64,000 nt of DNA from Burkholderiales bacterium (lineage in GTDB: Bacteria > Pseudomonadota > Gammaproteobacteria > Burkholderiales > Burkholderiaceae_E): positions 1 through 64,000 of the forward strand of contig JAIYCW010000019.1 in the NCBI GenBank assembly GCA_027487815.1. The letters run 5' to 3'. A program made the position numbers and the translations under genes. The notes beneath the pieces are model-generated. The model saw only the letters and a program-made list of their open reading frames with translations. It had not been told where the DNA came from and made no database searches. Below, in pieces: positions 36,110-43,974 of the stretch (position 1 is its first letter; each line of letters begins with the position of its first letter).

Positions 36110-36835
36110 TTAAAACTTGAAGCGGCCGGGTTCGCTGTTGGCTGCCATGGCAGCTGCACGAATCCGCTCGCTTTGCAGCTTTTCTTGCTGCGCGCGGGCT
36201 TGTGCAAGTTTTTCTTGAGCCGCTTTTTCCTGCGCAAGTTTTTCTTGTGCGGCGGCCTGAGCAGCCGCAGGTCCATCCAGGGCGGGCTTGCCTGAGGCAA
36301 GGCTCACCGCCTGGGGGGTTTTGTAGGATTCAGGCAGACGGGCTGATTTTGGGTAGCCGGCTGAATCCAGAAGGCCCTGCCAGGCCGTGGCTTCGAAGCC
36401 TTGGGTCCGCTGCGGGCCTACGCTCAAGCCGGGCACTGAGCCATCGCTGAATCCAGCTTGCTTGTAGGCCTCAAGATCGGCTTTCGCACGAATCTGCTTT
36501 TCGCTAAATGGAATGCCGCGCTCCACAAGCAGGCGGCGCGCCTGATCACAAAGGTTACAGTCAGCGGCAGCATACAAGACCACAGGAGCCTTGGACGCGG
36601 CCGTGCGTGTCGCATAGGGCAAGTCGCTGGTAGTGCCACTTTCAGCGGCGAGTACGCGGCCCGCACTCACGCCAGCGCGCATTTTCTGCGCTTCCTGGGA
36701 GGGCGGTCGATCGCCATAATTTAATTGACCGTCGGGCCCGACCCATTTGTACTGCGCACTGACCGGGCTCGCAAGCAGCAGCGTTGCGAGGGCGGTAAAG
36801 AAGGTTTTGCTTGGGTTAACTCGGGCTAAGGGCAT
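36110..36835 (-). CDS. DUF4124 plus glutaredoxin-like periplasmic protein
   Basis: 241 residues from the ATG at 36835. A signal peptide ends near SPVSAQ, followed by a DUF4124 domain (YKWVGPDGQLNYGDRPP). Residues about 80-155 form a glutaredoxin-like domain (VVLYAAADCNLCDQARRLL, GFSDGSVPGLSVG). The active site is CNLC, a two-Cys centre, so it could catalyse thiol-disulfide exchange in the periplasm. The C-terminus is a low-complexity Ala/Gln/Lys/Glu repeat (EKLAQEKAAQ) made by a 30-bp DNA repeat. The gene start overlaps the 3' end of the M3 peptidase gene by 20 bp. Its substrate is unknown. Confidence 0.87.
   Translation of the reverse strand: MPLARVNPSKTFFTALATLLLASPVSAQYKWVGPDGQLNYGDRPPSQEAQKMRAGVSAGRVLAAESGTTSDLPYATRTAASKAPVVLYAAADCNLCDQARRLLVERGIPFSEKQIRAKADLEAYKQAGFSDGSVPGLSVGPQRTQGFEATAWQGLLDSAGYPKSARLPESYKTPQAVSLASGKPALDGPAAAQAAAQEKLAQEKAAQEKLAQARAQQEKLQSERIRAAAMAANSEPGRFKF
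36201..36250. repeat. 30-bp tandem repeat inside the DUF4124/glutaredoxin gene
   Basis: TGYGCAAGTTTTTCTTGWGC occurs at 36201-36220 and again at 36231-36250, a 30-bp period. This encodes a 10-residue unit with consensus EKLAQ-EKAAQ. Degenerate copies continue on both sides. A whole-codon period keeps the frame if the copy number changes. Confidence 0.75.
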
Positions 36836-38903
36836 GATCGGACTCCTGTGCCATGCCATTGTGGCGAAGCAGGGCAGCAGGCGAGGGGTCGCGCCCGCGA
36901 AACGCGCGAAACGAGACGATGGCCGGTCGGCTACCTCCCACCGAGAGAATTTCCCGCAGGAAACGCTCCCCGGTGGCGGCATCGAAAAGACTGGTTTCTT
37001 CAAATGCGGCGAAGCAATCGGCCGATAGAACCTCGGCCCATTTGTAGCTGTAATAGCCCGCTGCATAACCACCCGCGAAGATGTGCGAAAAGCTGTTTTG
37101 GAAGCGGTTAAAGGATGGCGGCCGCAACACGCTGACTTCATCGCGCACTTGATCCAAAATTGCCTGTACCGCTTCGCCAGCCCGGGTTTGCGAAGGCAAT
37201 GCCTGGGCATGCAATTGCATATCAAAGAGTGCAAACTCCACCTGACGCAGCGTCTGCAATCCGGATTGAAAATTTTTCGCAGCCAGCATCTTGTCGAATA
37301 ACTCGCGAGGGATTGGCTCACCGGTTTGTGGATGCGCGGTCATGGAGCGCACCACGTCGAAATCCCAGCAGAAGTTCTCCATGAACTGGCTGGGCAGCTC
37401 AACCGCATCCCACTCCACGCCGGAAATGCCCGACACCGCAAGATCGTCAACCCGCGTAAGCATGTGATGCAGGCCATGGCCAAATTCATGAAACAGCGTA
37501 ATCACATCATCGTGGGTTAAGCGCGCAGGCTGATCACCCACCGGAGCCTGGAAATTGCAGGTGAGGTAGGCCACAGGTGTTTGAATGCCCTCGGCTTTAC
37601 GGGCCCGGCCGCGCGCATCATCCATCCAGGCGCCGGGACGTTTGCCCGAGCGTGCATAAAGATCGATGTAAAACTGACCAATGAGCTCGGAGCCAGCCGC
37701 ACTTGGCGCGGCCCGCTCGATCCGGTAAAACCCAACATCGGGATGCCAGGTTGAGGTGTGGTCCTGCGCGATCGACACACTGAACAAGCGCTCGATCACT
37801 CCAAACAAGCCCTTGAGCACCGCAGGCAAGGCGAAATACTGCTTTACTTCCTGATCACTAAATGCATAGCGCGCCTGCTTTAAATGCTCACTTGCAAAGG
37901 CGGTATCCCAAGCCTGCAAATCATCAATCCCCAGCTCGGCTGATGCAAATGCGCGCAGCTGTGCGAGATCCTGTTCGGCATAGGGGCGGGCACGCTGCGC
38001 AAGATCACGCAAAAAAGCAGTGACTTGCGCAGGTGAGTCGGCCATCTTGGTGGCGAGCGACACTTCGCCATACGACCCATAACCCAGCAGGCCAGCTTCC
38101 TCGTGGCGCAAGGCCAGCAGTTGATCGGCCAGGGGAGCGTTATCGCGCTCGCCCGATGAGGCGCGTGTAACGTAGGCTGTGTAAAGCTGTTCGCGCAAAG
38201 GCCGGTCGCGCGCATACTGCATCACCGGCATATAGGAGGGGAACTGCAGGGTAATGCGATAGCCTTGCACTCCTGCGGCTTGGGCGGCCAGACGCGCCGC
38301 TTCAATCGCATCTTCAGGCAGGCCTGCCAGGCGGGATGCATCGGGCAAATCCAGGCTGAAGGCATCAGTGGAATCGAGGACGTTTTCCGAGAACTTTTGT
38401 CCGGCGGCGGCATGTTCCTGCGCAATCACCGCATAGCGTTCCCGTGCAGCACCCACGAGCTCGGCGCCGCTTAAGCGGAAGTCGCGCAAGGCGTTTTCGA
38501 TGATGCGCTGGCGGGTAGTGCTAAGCTGGGCAAAGCCGGCAGATTCACGTAATGCCTTGTATTTGGCATACAGCCCTTTATCGAGGCCGAGCTGGGTGAA
38601 AAATTCCGTGACGCGCGGCAGATTCTGGTTATAGGCCTCGCGCAGCTCGGGCGTGTCGGCCACGCCATTCAAATGACCCACCATGCCCCAGGCCCGGCCC
38701 AAGCGCTCGGTAGCTTGCTCGAGCGGCTGGACCACAGTTTCCCAGGTGGGCGTAGCAGCACTTGAAGTGACATCTTTCAACGCGTGTTGCGCCGCTTCGA
38801 GTAAGCCATCGAGTGCAGGCCCGATATGGGTTGGATCAAACAGATCGAATCGTGGCAAGTGGGTTTGATCGAGGAGGGCATTGGAGGCAGTAGCGTCGGA
38901 CAT
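36816..38903 (-). CDS. prlC: M3 family metallopeptidase, oligopeptidase A
   Basis: 695 residues from the ATG at 38903. It is a cytoplasmic zinc peptidase that degrades short peptides, including cleaved signal peptides. The zinc site is LFHEFGHGLHHMLTR near residue 470, with the third ligand Glu in the downstream VEWDAVELPSQFMENF stretch. C-terminal motifs of the oligopeptidase A group (AGGYAAGYYSYKWAEVLSAD) are present, and the length matches E. coli PrlC (680). The frame continues 34 codons upstream to 39005, but those codons are not family-like and lie toward the tRNA promoter region. Confidence 0.94.
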   Translation of the reverse strand: MSDATASNALLDQTHLPRFDLFDPTHIGPALDGLLEAAQHALKDVTSSAATPTWETVVQPLEQATERLGRAWGMVGHLNGVADTPELREAYNQNLPRVTEFFTQLGLDKGLYAKYKALRESAGFAQLSTTRQRIIENALRDFRLSGAELVGAARERYAVIAQEHAAAGQKFSENVLDSTDAFSLDLPDASRLAGLPEDAIEAARLAAQAAGVQGYRITLQFPSYMPVMQYARDRPLREQLYTAYVTRASSGERDNAPLADQLLALRHEEAGLLGYGSYGEVSLATKMADSPAQVTAFLRDLAQRARPYAEQDLAQLRAFASAELGIDDLQAWDTAFASEHLKQARYAFSDQEVKQYFALPAVLKGLFGVIERLFSVSIAQDHTSTWHPDVGFYRIERAAPSAAGSELIGQFYIDLYARSGKRPGAWMDDARGRARKAEGIQTPVAYLTCNFQAPVGDQPARLTHDDVITLFHEFGHGLHHMLTRVDDLAVSGISGVEWDAVELPSQFMENFCWDFDVVRSMTAHPQTGEPIPRELFDKMLAAKNFQSGLQTLRQVEFALFDMQLHAQALPSQTRAGEAVQAILDQVRDEVSVLRPPSFNRFQNSFSHIFAGGYAAGYYSYKWAEVLSADCFAAFEETSLFDAATGERFLREILSVGGSRPAIVSFRAFRGRDPSPAALLRHNGMAQESDHALSPS

Positions 38904-39053
38904 GAGAACACCAGAAAATGAAAGTAGGGATAGTGTAGTGGGTGAAGTTGGGGCGTGATGCCACAAGTTCAACCTGGGCGGGGCGAGCGGTTTACTACGG
39001 ACCATAGCCTTTGTGCAGCGTGCTTTTGGGGCGACTCTGAGGACACCTTCAAC

Positions 39054-39082
39054 TTTACAAGCGTATTGCTTCGCGCTATTAT
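39054..39082 (+). promoter_or_regulatory. Sigma-70 promoter of the tRNA-Ala/tRNA-Glu unit
   Basis: TTTACA and TATTAT are separated by exactly 17 bp; each matches its consensus hexamer at 5 of 6 positions. The transcript would start near 39089, 20 bp before the tRNA-Ala gene. The bases after the -10 box (CGAGGGC) form a GC-rich discriminator of the kind that makes stable-RNA promoters sensitive to ppGpp. Confidence 0.75.
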
Positions 39083-39109
39083 CGAGGGCTTGGTTGCTGA
39101 TGCACCTTC

Positions 39110-39185
<76 letters not shown>

Positions 39186-39223
39186 GCAAGATGCAGCGGC
39201 AACCGAGAAGCTGGATTCACGCA

Positions 39224-39299
39224 GTCTCGTTCGTCTAGAGGCCTAGGACACGACCCTTTCACGGTCGTTACAGGGGTTCGAATCCCCTACGAGACGCCA
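39224..39299 (+). tRNA. tRNA-Glu (anticodon TTC)
   Basis: A 76-base cloverleaf with encoded CCA. The acceptor stem GTCTCGT pairs with ACGAGAC, with discriminator G. The anticodon arm CGACC-CTTTCAC-GGTCG gives anticodon TTC. The T arm is AGGGG-TTCGAAT-CCCCT. The distance to tRNA-Ala and lack of a promoter between them indicate one transcript. Confidence 0.97.
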
Positions 39300-39391
39300 C
39301 CCCTCCTTTTGGGGCTCGGCGTATGGCGGCACCACACTTATTCGGCAGCCCACCGGGCCACTCCGAGTGATGCCGTTCCAGGCAACTACTC

Positions 39392-40225
39392 TCAGTCCCC
39401 CACCTTCAATCCCAGTTTCACCGCAGCCACAATGGCCTGTGTTCGACTGCGCACGCCAAGCGCCCGAAAGACAGCGCTGATGTGCACTTTGATGGTGCCC
39501 TCGGCGAGCTTCAAGCGGCGACACATCACCTTGTTGGAATGTCCGGCCAACAACAAATCCAGCACTTCGATCTGTCGGTCAGTTAATCCCATGTTGCGTG
39601 GGTCTTTGACGGTGGGCTTGGCTGGCTGGGCAGTTGACCCCGCTTGCCCCGGATATGCAGGAGGCATGCCGCGGCTGGGTTGAGATTGCTCTGCATTTGA
39701 AAAGTGTGTGGCCGCCCAGGCCTTGGCCCACTCGAGCATGGAGGCCGCGCCGAAAGCGCTTTGAGGCATGGTTTGGGCTGGCAGCTGCGAATAGGCGGCC
39801 AGCGCTTGAATTGGCAAATAGATCCCACCATCCGCTACCTGCTGCACGGCGGCCTGAAACGCCTCCGGGGCCAGGGTTTTTGGAATGAAGCCTGCTGCGC
39901 CCATTTCAATGCAGCGCATTACCGTGTTTGAGTCGGCCTGCGAGGAAAGCATCACAACTGAACATTTGGGTTGCAAGATGCGCAGCAGCTCCAGGCCTTC
40001 CAAGCCCTCGACATCGGGCAGGTTGAGATCGAGCAGCGCAAGCTCAACCGGGTCGCTGAGCGCCAGCATTTCAATAGCATCTTGCAGGCTTGCAGCCTCG
40101 CACACATCGAAGGGCGACTCGATATCGTCAATCACCTGGCAGATCGCTCGGCGCATCAGCGGATGATCATCAACCACGAGGATCGATTGGGGCCGGGGTG
40201 TCGGCATGGACGTATGAACAAACAT
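39392..40225 (-). CDS. Orphan NarL/LuxR-type response regulator
   Basis: 277 residues. The receiver domain has ILVVDDHPLMRRAICQVIDD and the phosphoacceptor D66 in LALLDLNLPDVEGLEGL, with SSQADS and the conserved Lys in FIPKT. A roughly 65-residue Ala/Pro/Gln linker follows. The C-terminal LuxR helix-turn-helix is LTDRQIEVLDLLLAGHSNKV and GTIKVHISAVFRALGV. The ATG at 40225 is preceded by GGGAGG; a second in-frame ATG lies 6 codons later. No histidine kinase gene is adjacent, so its partner and targets are unknown. It stands alone between the tRNA genes and dusA. Confidence 0.92.
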   Translation of the reverse strand: MFVHTSMPTPRPQSILVVDDHPLMRRAICQVIDDIESPFDVCEAASLQDAIEMLALSDPVELALLDLNLPDVEGLEGLELLRILQPKCSVVMLSSQADSNTVMRCIEMGAAGFIPKTLAPEAFQAAVQQVADGGIYLPIQALAAYSQLPAQTMPQSAFGAASMLEWAKAWAATHFSNAEQSQPSRGMPPAYPGQAGSTAQPAKPTVKDPRNMGLTDRQIEVLDLLLAGHSNKVMCRRLKLAEGTIKVHISAVFRALGVRSRTQAIVAAVKLGLKVGD

Positions 40226-40431
40226 GTTAATTGGCCTCCCTGTGACCTGATCTTGCAGGGGTATCGCCTGGGGCGATCCCGCGCTTATGGTGTAAGTCTG
40301 GAGGGTCTAGGCTATTCGGATCGTGTGCTGCTGCCTAGTCACCCAAATGGATGATCTTGAAAGGCGATCGGATGACATGAAGAACCTTTGCGTCACCGCA
40401 TCCGCTCAAGCGCACAGGGTAAAATCCATGG

Positions 40432-41559
40432 GTGAGAACACCGATTGACACTGGGTTGGCTAATCAACAGCAAGCCGCCAACGGGCAGCATGGCCTCGCT
40501 GCGAAGCGGCAAGGCTCGCCTTTGGCCACGGGACTGTCGCGACGGTTCGCAGTGGCACCCATGATGGATTGGACCGACCGCTACTGCCGGATGTTTCATC
40601 GGCTGCTGTCCCGCCATGCCTTGCTCTACACCGAGATGGTGACAACCGGGGCCCTGGTTCATGGTGATCAGGCCCGGCATCTCGATTTTGATGAATGCGA
40701 GCATCCAGTGGCCTTGCAGTTGGGTGGCAGCGAGCCTGCCGATTTGGCGCAATGCGCCCGATTCGGAGAGCGCTGGGGCTATGACGAGATCAATCTGAAT
40801 TGCGGCTGTCCCTCCGAGCGGGTGCAGCGTGGTGCATTTGGAGCCTGCCTGATGGCCGAGCCTGAATTGGTGCGCGATCTGGTCAAGGCGATGGTCGATG
40901 TGGTGAGCGTGCCGGTGACGGTGAAACATCGTATCGGGCTAGGGCGCGATGAGTCTTACAGCATGGTGCGTGATTTTGTGGGCACCGTAGCGCAAGGTGG
41001 GGCAGGCGTGTTTATTGTGCATGCCCGCAATGCCTGGCTGGAGGGATTAAGCCCCAAGGAGAATCGTGAAAAGCCGCCCCTGCGCTACGAGGTCTTACTT
41101 CAGTTGCAAACTGATTTCCCCGAACTGCAGTTTGTATTGAATGGCGGGTTGAACCAGTGGAGCGAGATGGTGCACTGGGCGGCGCGGTGCGAGGGCATCA
41201 TGATCGGGCGCGAGGCCTACCATTCGCCCTGGTGCCTAACCCATGTGGATCGCGAGTGGTTTGGTGCTGATGCCTCTATCGAGCCTCACGCGGTCATCGA
41301 TGCCACGGTGGCTTTGGCCCAAGATCTTGTCGCCAGGGGTGAACCAATACGACGCCTCACCCGCCATATGTTGGGCCTGTTTAATGGTTGGGCTGGAGCG
41401 CGCCGCTGGCGCCAAATGCTTTCGGATCCGCAAGCGCTGGCTGGCAATGATCCTCAGGTGATCAGACGGGCATTTGCGGGCTTGCAGCCGCCTTCGAATC
41501 TGGCGCAGCTGGGCGCGAACGCTTCACAAACCATAGAATCGCCCCAAACGCCAGGCTAG
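40432..41559 (+). CDS. dusA: tRNA-dihydrouridine(20/20a) synthase DusA
   Basis: 375 residues. This flavoenzyme reduces uridine 20/20a in the tRNA D-loop with NADPH. Motifs are FAVAPMMDWTDRYCRMFHRL, TEMVTTGALVHGD, INLNCGCPSERVQRGAFGAC with the catalytic Cys, VTVKHRIGLG, FIVHARNAWLEGLSPKENRE, and LNGGLNQWSE with IMIGREAYHSPW. The GTG at 40432 gives an N-terminal extension of about 40 residues relative to E. coli. The last 33 codons overlap the 3' end of the convergent DUF2069 gene by 98 bp, which is unusual. Confidence 0.94.
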   Translation: MRTPIDTGLANQQQAANGQHGLAAKRQGSPLATGLSRRFAVAPMMDWTDRYCRMFHRLLSRHALLYTEMVTTGALVHGDQARHLDFDECEHPVALQLGGSEPADLAQCARFGERWGYDEINLNCGCPSERVQRGAFGACLMAEPELVRDLVKAMVDVVSVPVTVKHRIGLGRDESYSMVRDFVGTVAQGGAGVFIVHARNAWLEGLSPKENREKPPLRYEVLLQLQTDFPELQFVLNGGLNQWSEMVHWAARCEGIMIGREAYHSPWCLTHVDREWFGADASIEPHAVIDATVALAQDLVARGEPIRRLTRHMLGLFNGWAGARRWRQMLSDPQALAGNDPQVIRRAFAGLQPPSNLAQLGANASQTIESPQTPG

Positions 41560-41911
41560 AAAGCGCGGTCTCGATCCAGCCCAGAGATTGGCCTAGCCCC
41601 ACATCGCTGGTGGCGCGAACCAGGCCCTCTGTGAGGTAGATCAAGACCAGCATCGACCACCACTGAAAGCTGCGAATCTGGCCGCGTGCAATCGCAGGCA
41701 GGGCAAGCACCAAAGGTACAACTTTAAGCGCCAGCCATGATCCGCCGGGGCGCAGGGGCGCAAGCACCAGCTCCCAGGCCAGGCCCAACAGGATCAGGCC
41801 GATGAAGCACCCCAACACAACACGGCGCAATGAACGGATGGCGGCATCGGAGGCGGGATCAGTGGCCAGCAAAGACTGGGTGGACACTTGGGGCAGGGGT
41901 AGCTTGGTCAT
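41462..41911 (-). CDS. DUF2069 four-helix membrane protein
   Basis: 149 residues from the ATG at 41911. Four hydrophobic segments are visible: VVLGCFIGLILLGLAWELVL, LALKVVPLVLALPAIARG, WWSMLVLIYLTEGLVRAT and ALSSLAFGAILWFVKRS. The YLTEGLVRA pattern between helices is the DUF2069 signature. The function is unknown. In many betaproteobacteria this gene lies beside yihY, as here, where the two are divergent with 58 bp between starts. The 3' end overlaps dusA by 98 bp on the other strand. Confidence 0.85.
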   Translation of the reverse strand: MTKLPLPQVSTQSLLATDPASDAAIRSLRRVVLGCFIGLILLGLAWELVLAPLRPGGSWLALKVVPLVLALPAIARGQIRSFQWWSMLVLIYLTEGLVRATSDVGLGQSLGWIETALSSLAFGAILWFVKRSRPAAPDSKAAASPQMPV

Positions 41912-41969
41912 CGGTCTATGATACGGGCCCCGCAGTGCCTTCTGGGGCTTCAGGGGATATGGAAAGAGT

Positions 41970-42782
41970 ATGGTAATCAAACGACTGCGCCAGATGTGGA
42001 TTCAAGCGGGCGAGCAGAATCTGTCGCAAACTGCGATGAGCCTGGCTTATTTGTCACTGCTGGCATTGGTGCCGGTGGTGTCCATTGCCTTTGCCGTGAT
42101 GGCAAGCCTGCCGCTGTTTGGGCGCCTGAAAGATGCGCTGCAAAAGTTCATGGCAGGCAATTTATTTGTGCCGGGCTTTTCCGAGGTGGTGGTCAAATAT
42201 CTGAACTTGTTTGCGAGCAAGGCCACGCAGCTTTCATTGCTCAGCGCATTGGTGTTTTTTGCCACCGCTCTGACCGCTTTGTTGACCATCGACCGCACAC
42301 TAAACCGCATTTGGAATACCCGTGCCCTGCGCCCAGTGGGTCATCGCGTTCTGGTGTATTTGGGCTTGCTGACGCTGGCTCCACTTGCACTTGCATTGAT
42401 CGTGACCCTCAATGGCCTGCTATTCAACGAGTGGTTGCTGGCCTTGATCGATACTCTGGGGGGCGAGCGTCGGTCGGTCGCCGGTGTGCGCAGCGCCTGG
42501 TTTGGCCTGGTGCCATGGGTGTTGAGCTTTGTGATGCTGGCCATGACCTATCGCTGGGTGCCGCACACCAAAGTACGGTGGCGCGATGCGTGGATCGGCG
42601 CGTTGGTAGGCGCAGGCCTGTTGAACGGCTTGCGGCTTGGGCTGGCCTGGAGTGTTACGCAGTTTCCGACCTACACCGTGGTCTATGGTGTGTTTGCTGC
42701 TTTGCCTGTGCTGCTCGTGTGGCTCTATCTGGCCTGGCTTGCTGTGCTGCTTGGGGCGTTGGTGACGGCCAATCTGCGCTGA
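41970..42782 (+). CDS. yihY: YihY/BrkB family inner-membrane protein
   Basis: 270 residues with about six membrane helices, for example LSLLALVPVVSIAFAVMASL, ALVFFATALTALLTIDRTLN, YLGLLTLAPLALALIVTLNG and VVYGVFAALPVLLVWLYLAW. The last contains the YG-x-FA-x-P-x-LL-W-Y motif of the family. YihY/BrkB proteins were once called ribonuclease BN by mistake; they are now thought to be membrane proteins of unknown, possibly transport, function. E. coli YihY is 290 residues. The ATG at 41970 follows GGAAAGAGT. The start is divergent from the DUF2069 gene. Confidence 0.92.
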   Translation: MVIKRLRQMWIQAGEQNLSQTAMSLAYLSLLALVPVVSIAFAVMASLPLFGRLKDALQKFMAGNLFVPGFSEVVVKYLNLFASKATQLSLLSALVFFATALTALLTIDRTLNRIWNTRALRPVGHRVLVYLGLLTLAPLALALIVTLNGLLFNEWLLALIDTLGGERRSVAGVRSAWFGLVPWVLSFVMLAMTYRWVPHTKVRWRDAWIGALVGAGLLNGLRLGLAWSVTQFPTYTVVYGVFAALPVLLVWLYLAWLAVLLGALVTANLR

Positions 42783-42814
42783 AAATTCAACCTGATGGCG
42801 ACCTGACGGCAGGG

Positions 42815-43132
42815 TCAGAACTTGATCTTGCCAGTGAGAATGTCCTTGAACATGACCCAGTCTCCCATCAAGCTATAGATTGGATATTTGAAGGTGGCTG
42901 GGCGGTTTTTCTCAAAAAAGAAGTGACCGATCCAGGCCATCGCGTAGCCAAACACTAGTCCTGCGACCAACCAGATGGCCTGCCCGGTGATGGCCAATTG
43001 CACCAAACACCACAAGGCGCCAAGCGAGCCAAAAAAATGCAGGCGGCGCGAGGTGGGATGGCTGTGCTCTTTCAGGTAAAACGGATAGAAGGTGGCGAAG
43101 CTTGAGAAGCGCTCATCGGGCGTTGAGTTCAC
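42815..43132 (-). CDS. Mpo1-like (DUF962) small membrane protein
   Basis: 105 residues from a GTG at 43132 that overlaps the upstream hydrolase stop codon (GTGA). The family motifs are FYPFYLKEHSHPTSRRLHFF and the histidines in AWIGHFFFEKNRPATFKYP, with two hydrophobic helices between them. Yeast Mpo1 is an iron-dependent dioxygenase that shortens 2-hydroxy fatty acids by one carbon; the conserved His residues (EHSHP, LHF, GHF) are present here. A bacterial role in fatty-acid oxidation is inferred, not shown. A frame start further upstream would overlap the hydrolase gene widely. Confidence 0.86.
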   Translation of the reverse strand: MNSTPDERFSSFATFYPFYLKEHSHPTSRRLHFFGSLGALWCLVQLAITGQAIWLVAGLVFGYAMAWIGHFFFEKNRPATFKYPIYSLMGDWVMFKDILTGKIKF

Positions 43133-43971
43133 TTGAACACCTTGGCAAAAAAAGTTCTGAGGTGATCCAGGCTGTGTTCCGGACGCTCGCCAAGAAGGTG
43201 GTGTCCACACTGATCAATCACCGCAACTTGGGACTGAGCAAACATCTGGGCAAAGTTACGCCCGGCTTTCGCTGGCGTCATTGCATCCTGGGCACCGAGA
43301 ATAAATTGCACAGGCTGCTTGACCAGCGCCGCATGCTCGGCGCCCGCCGTGTAGTTGTTGCATGCAGCAAAATCAATCGCAAGCACCCCTTTGGGCTGGC
43401 GCTCCATCAGGCGGCGCGCTTGCACGAACAGTGAAAATCCCGGCCCCGGGTTTCCAGGGCGGTGATTCAAGCGCGAGAATGACCACAGGTTAATCATGCT
43501 GATGGCCTGCGCTTCATCATTGCGTGTGGCATCGAGGAGCATGTCCGAGACTTTCATCGGATAGGCCGATCCCAGCAGCGCAAGAGCGCGGATTTGCGGG
43601 CTTTTGTTTGAGCCTGCTCGCGATTCGGCCATGGCGCAGGCCGCAGTGGCAATCAACGAGCCCATGCTGTGACCGGCAAGCGCCACTTGTTTGACGCCGG
43701 CAGCATCAATGACATCAAGTATCCAGCTGGCCATCGCCTCAACACTTTCGAGGGGCGGGCCGGGTGTGCGTCCGTGGCCTGGCAAATCCAGCGCGAGTAC
43801 GCCATAACCATGATGGGCGAGATAGCGTGATTGCAGGATCCAGACGCTGTGATCGTTTTGGGCCCCGTGAATCATCACTATGGTGGGCAGGTTGGCGTCG
43901 AATGGTTTGCCGCCGGTGTAGGCATAGGCACAGGAATGGGCCAAGGGGCCATCGCTCAGGCTTAGCATCAT
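43129..43971 (-). CDS. Alpha/beta hydrolase
   Basis: 280 residues with an alpha/beta hydrolase fold. The oxyanion and HG motif is IVMIHGAQNDHSVW, the nucleophile elbow is LAGHSMGSLIA (Ser), the acid is likely Asp in FILGAQDAMTPAKAG, and the catalytic His is in DQCGHHLLGERPEHSLDHLR. The pattern fits esterases or C-C hydrolases acting on small substrates; the substrate is not evident. The gene begins 3 bp after the stop of the sulfhydrylase gene and overlaps the Mpo1-like gene by 4 bp, so the three form one unit. Confidence 0.9.
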   Translation of the reverse strand: MMLSLSDGPLAHSCAYAYTGGKPFDANLPTIVMIHGAQNDHSVWILQSRYLAHHGYGVLALDLPGHGRTPGPPLESVEAMASWILDVIDAAGVKQVALAGHSMGSLIATAACAMAESRAGSNKSPQIRALALLGSAYPMKVSDMLLDATRNDEAQAISMINLWSFSRLNHRPGNPGPGFSLFVQARRLMERQPKGVLAIDFAACNNYTAGAEHAALVKQPVQFILGAQDAMTPAKAGRNFAQMFAQSQVAVIDQCGHHLLGERPEHSLDHLRTFFAKVFK

Positions 43972-43974
43972 CGC

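Noticed and set aside
39291-39333. Hairpin after tRNA-Glu as an intrinsic terminator
   Set aside because: ACGCC/GGCGT and CCCC/GGGG can pair, but the first arm is inside the mature tRNA end and there is no T-run.
41918-42958. Plus-strand open frame of 346 codons overlapping yihY in another frame
   Set aside because: The yihY frame has clear membrane helices and family motifs; this frame is Cys/Arg-rich and without domains.
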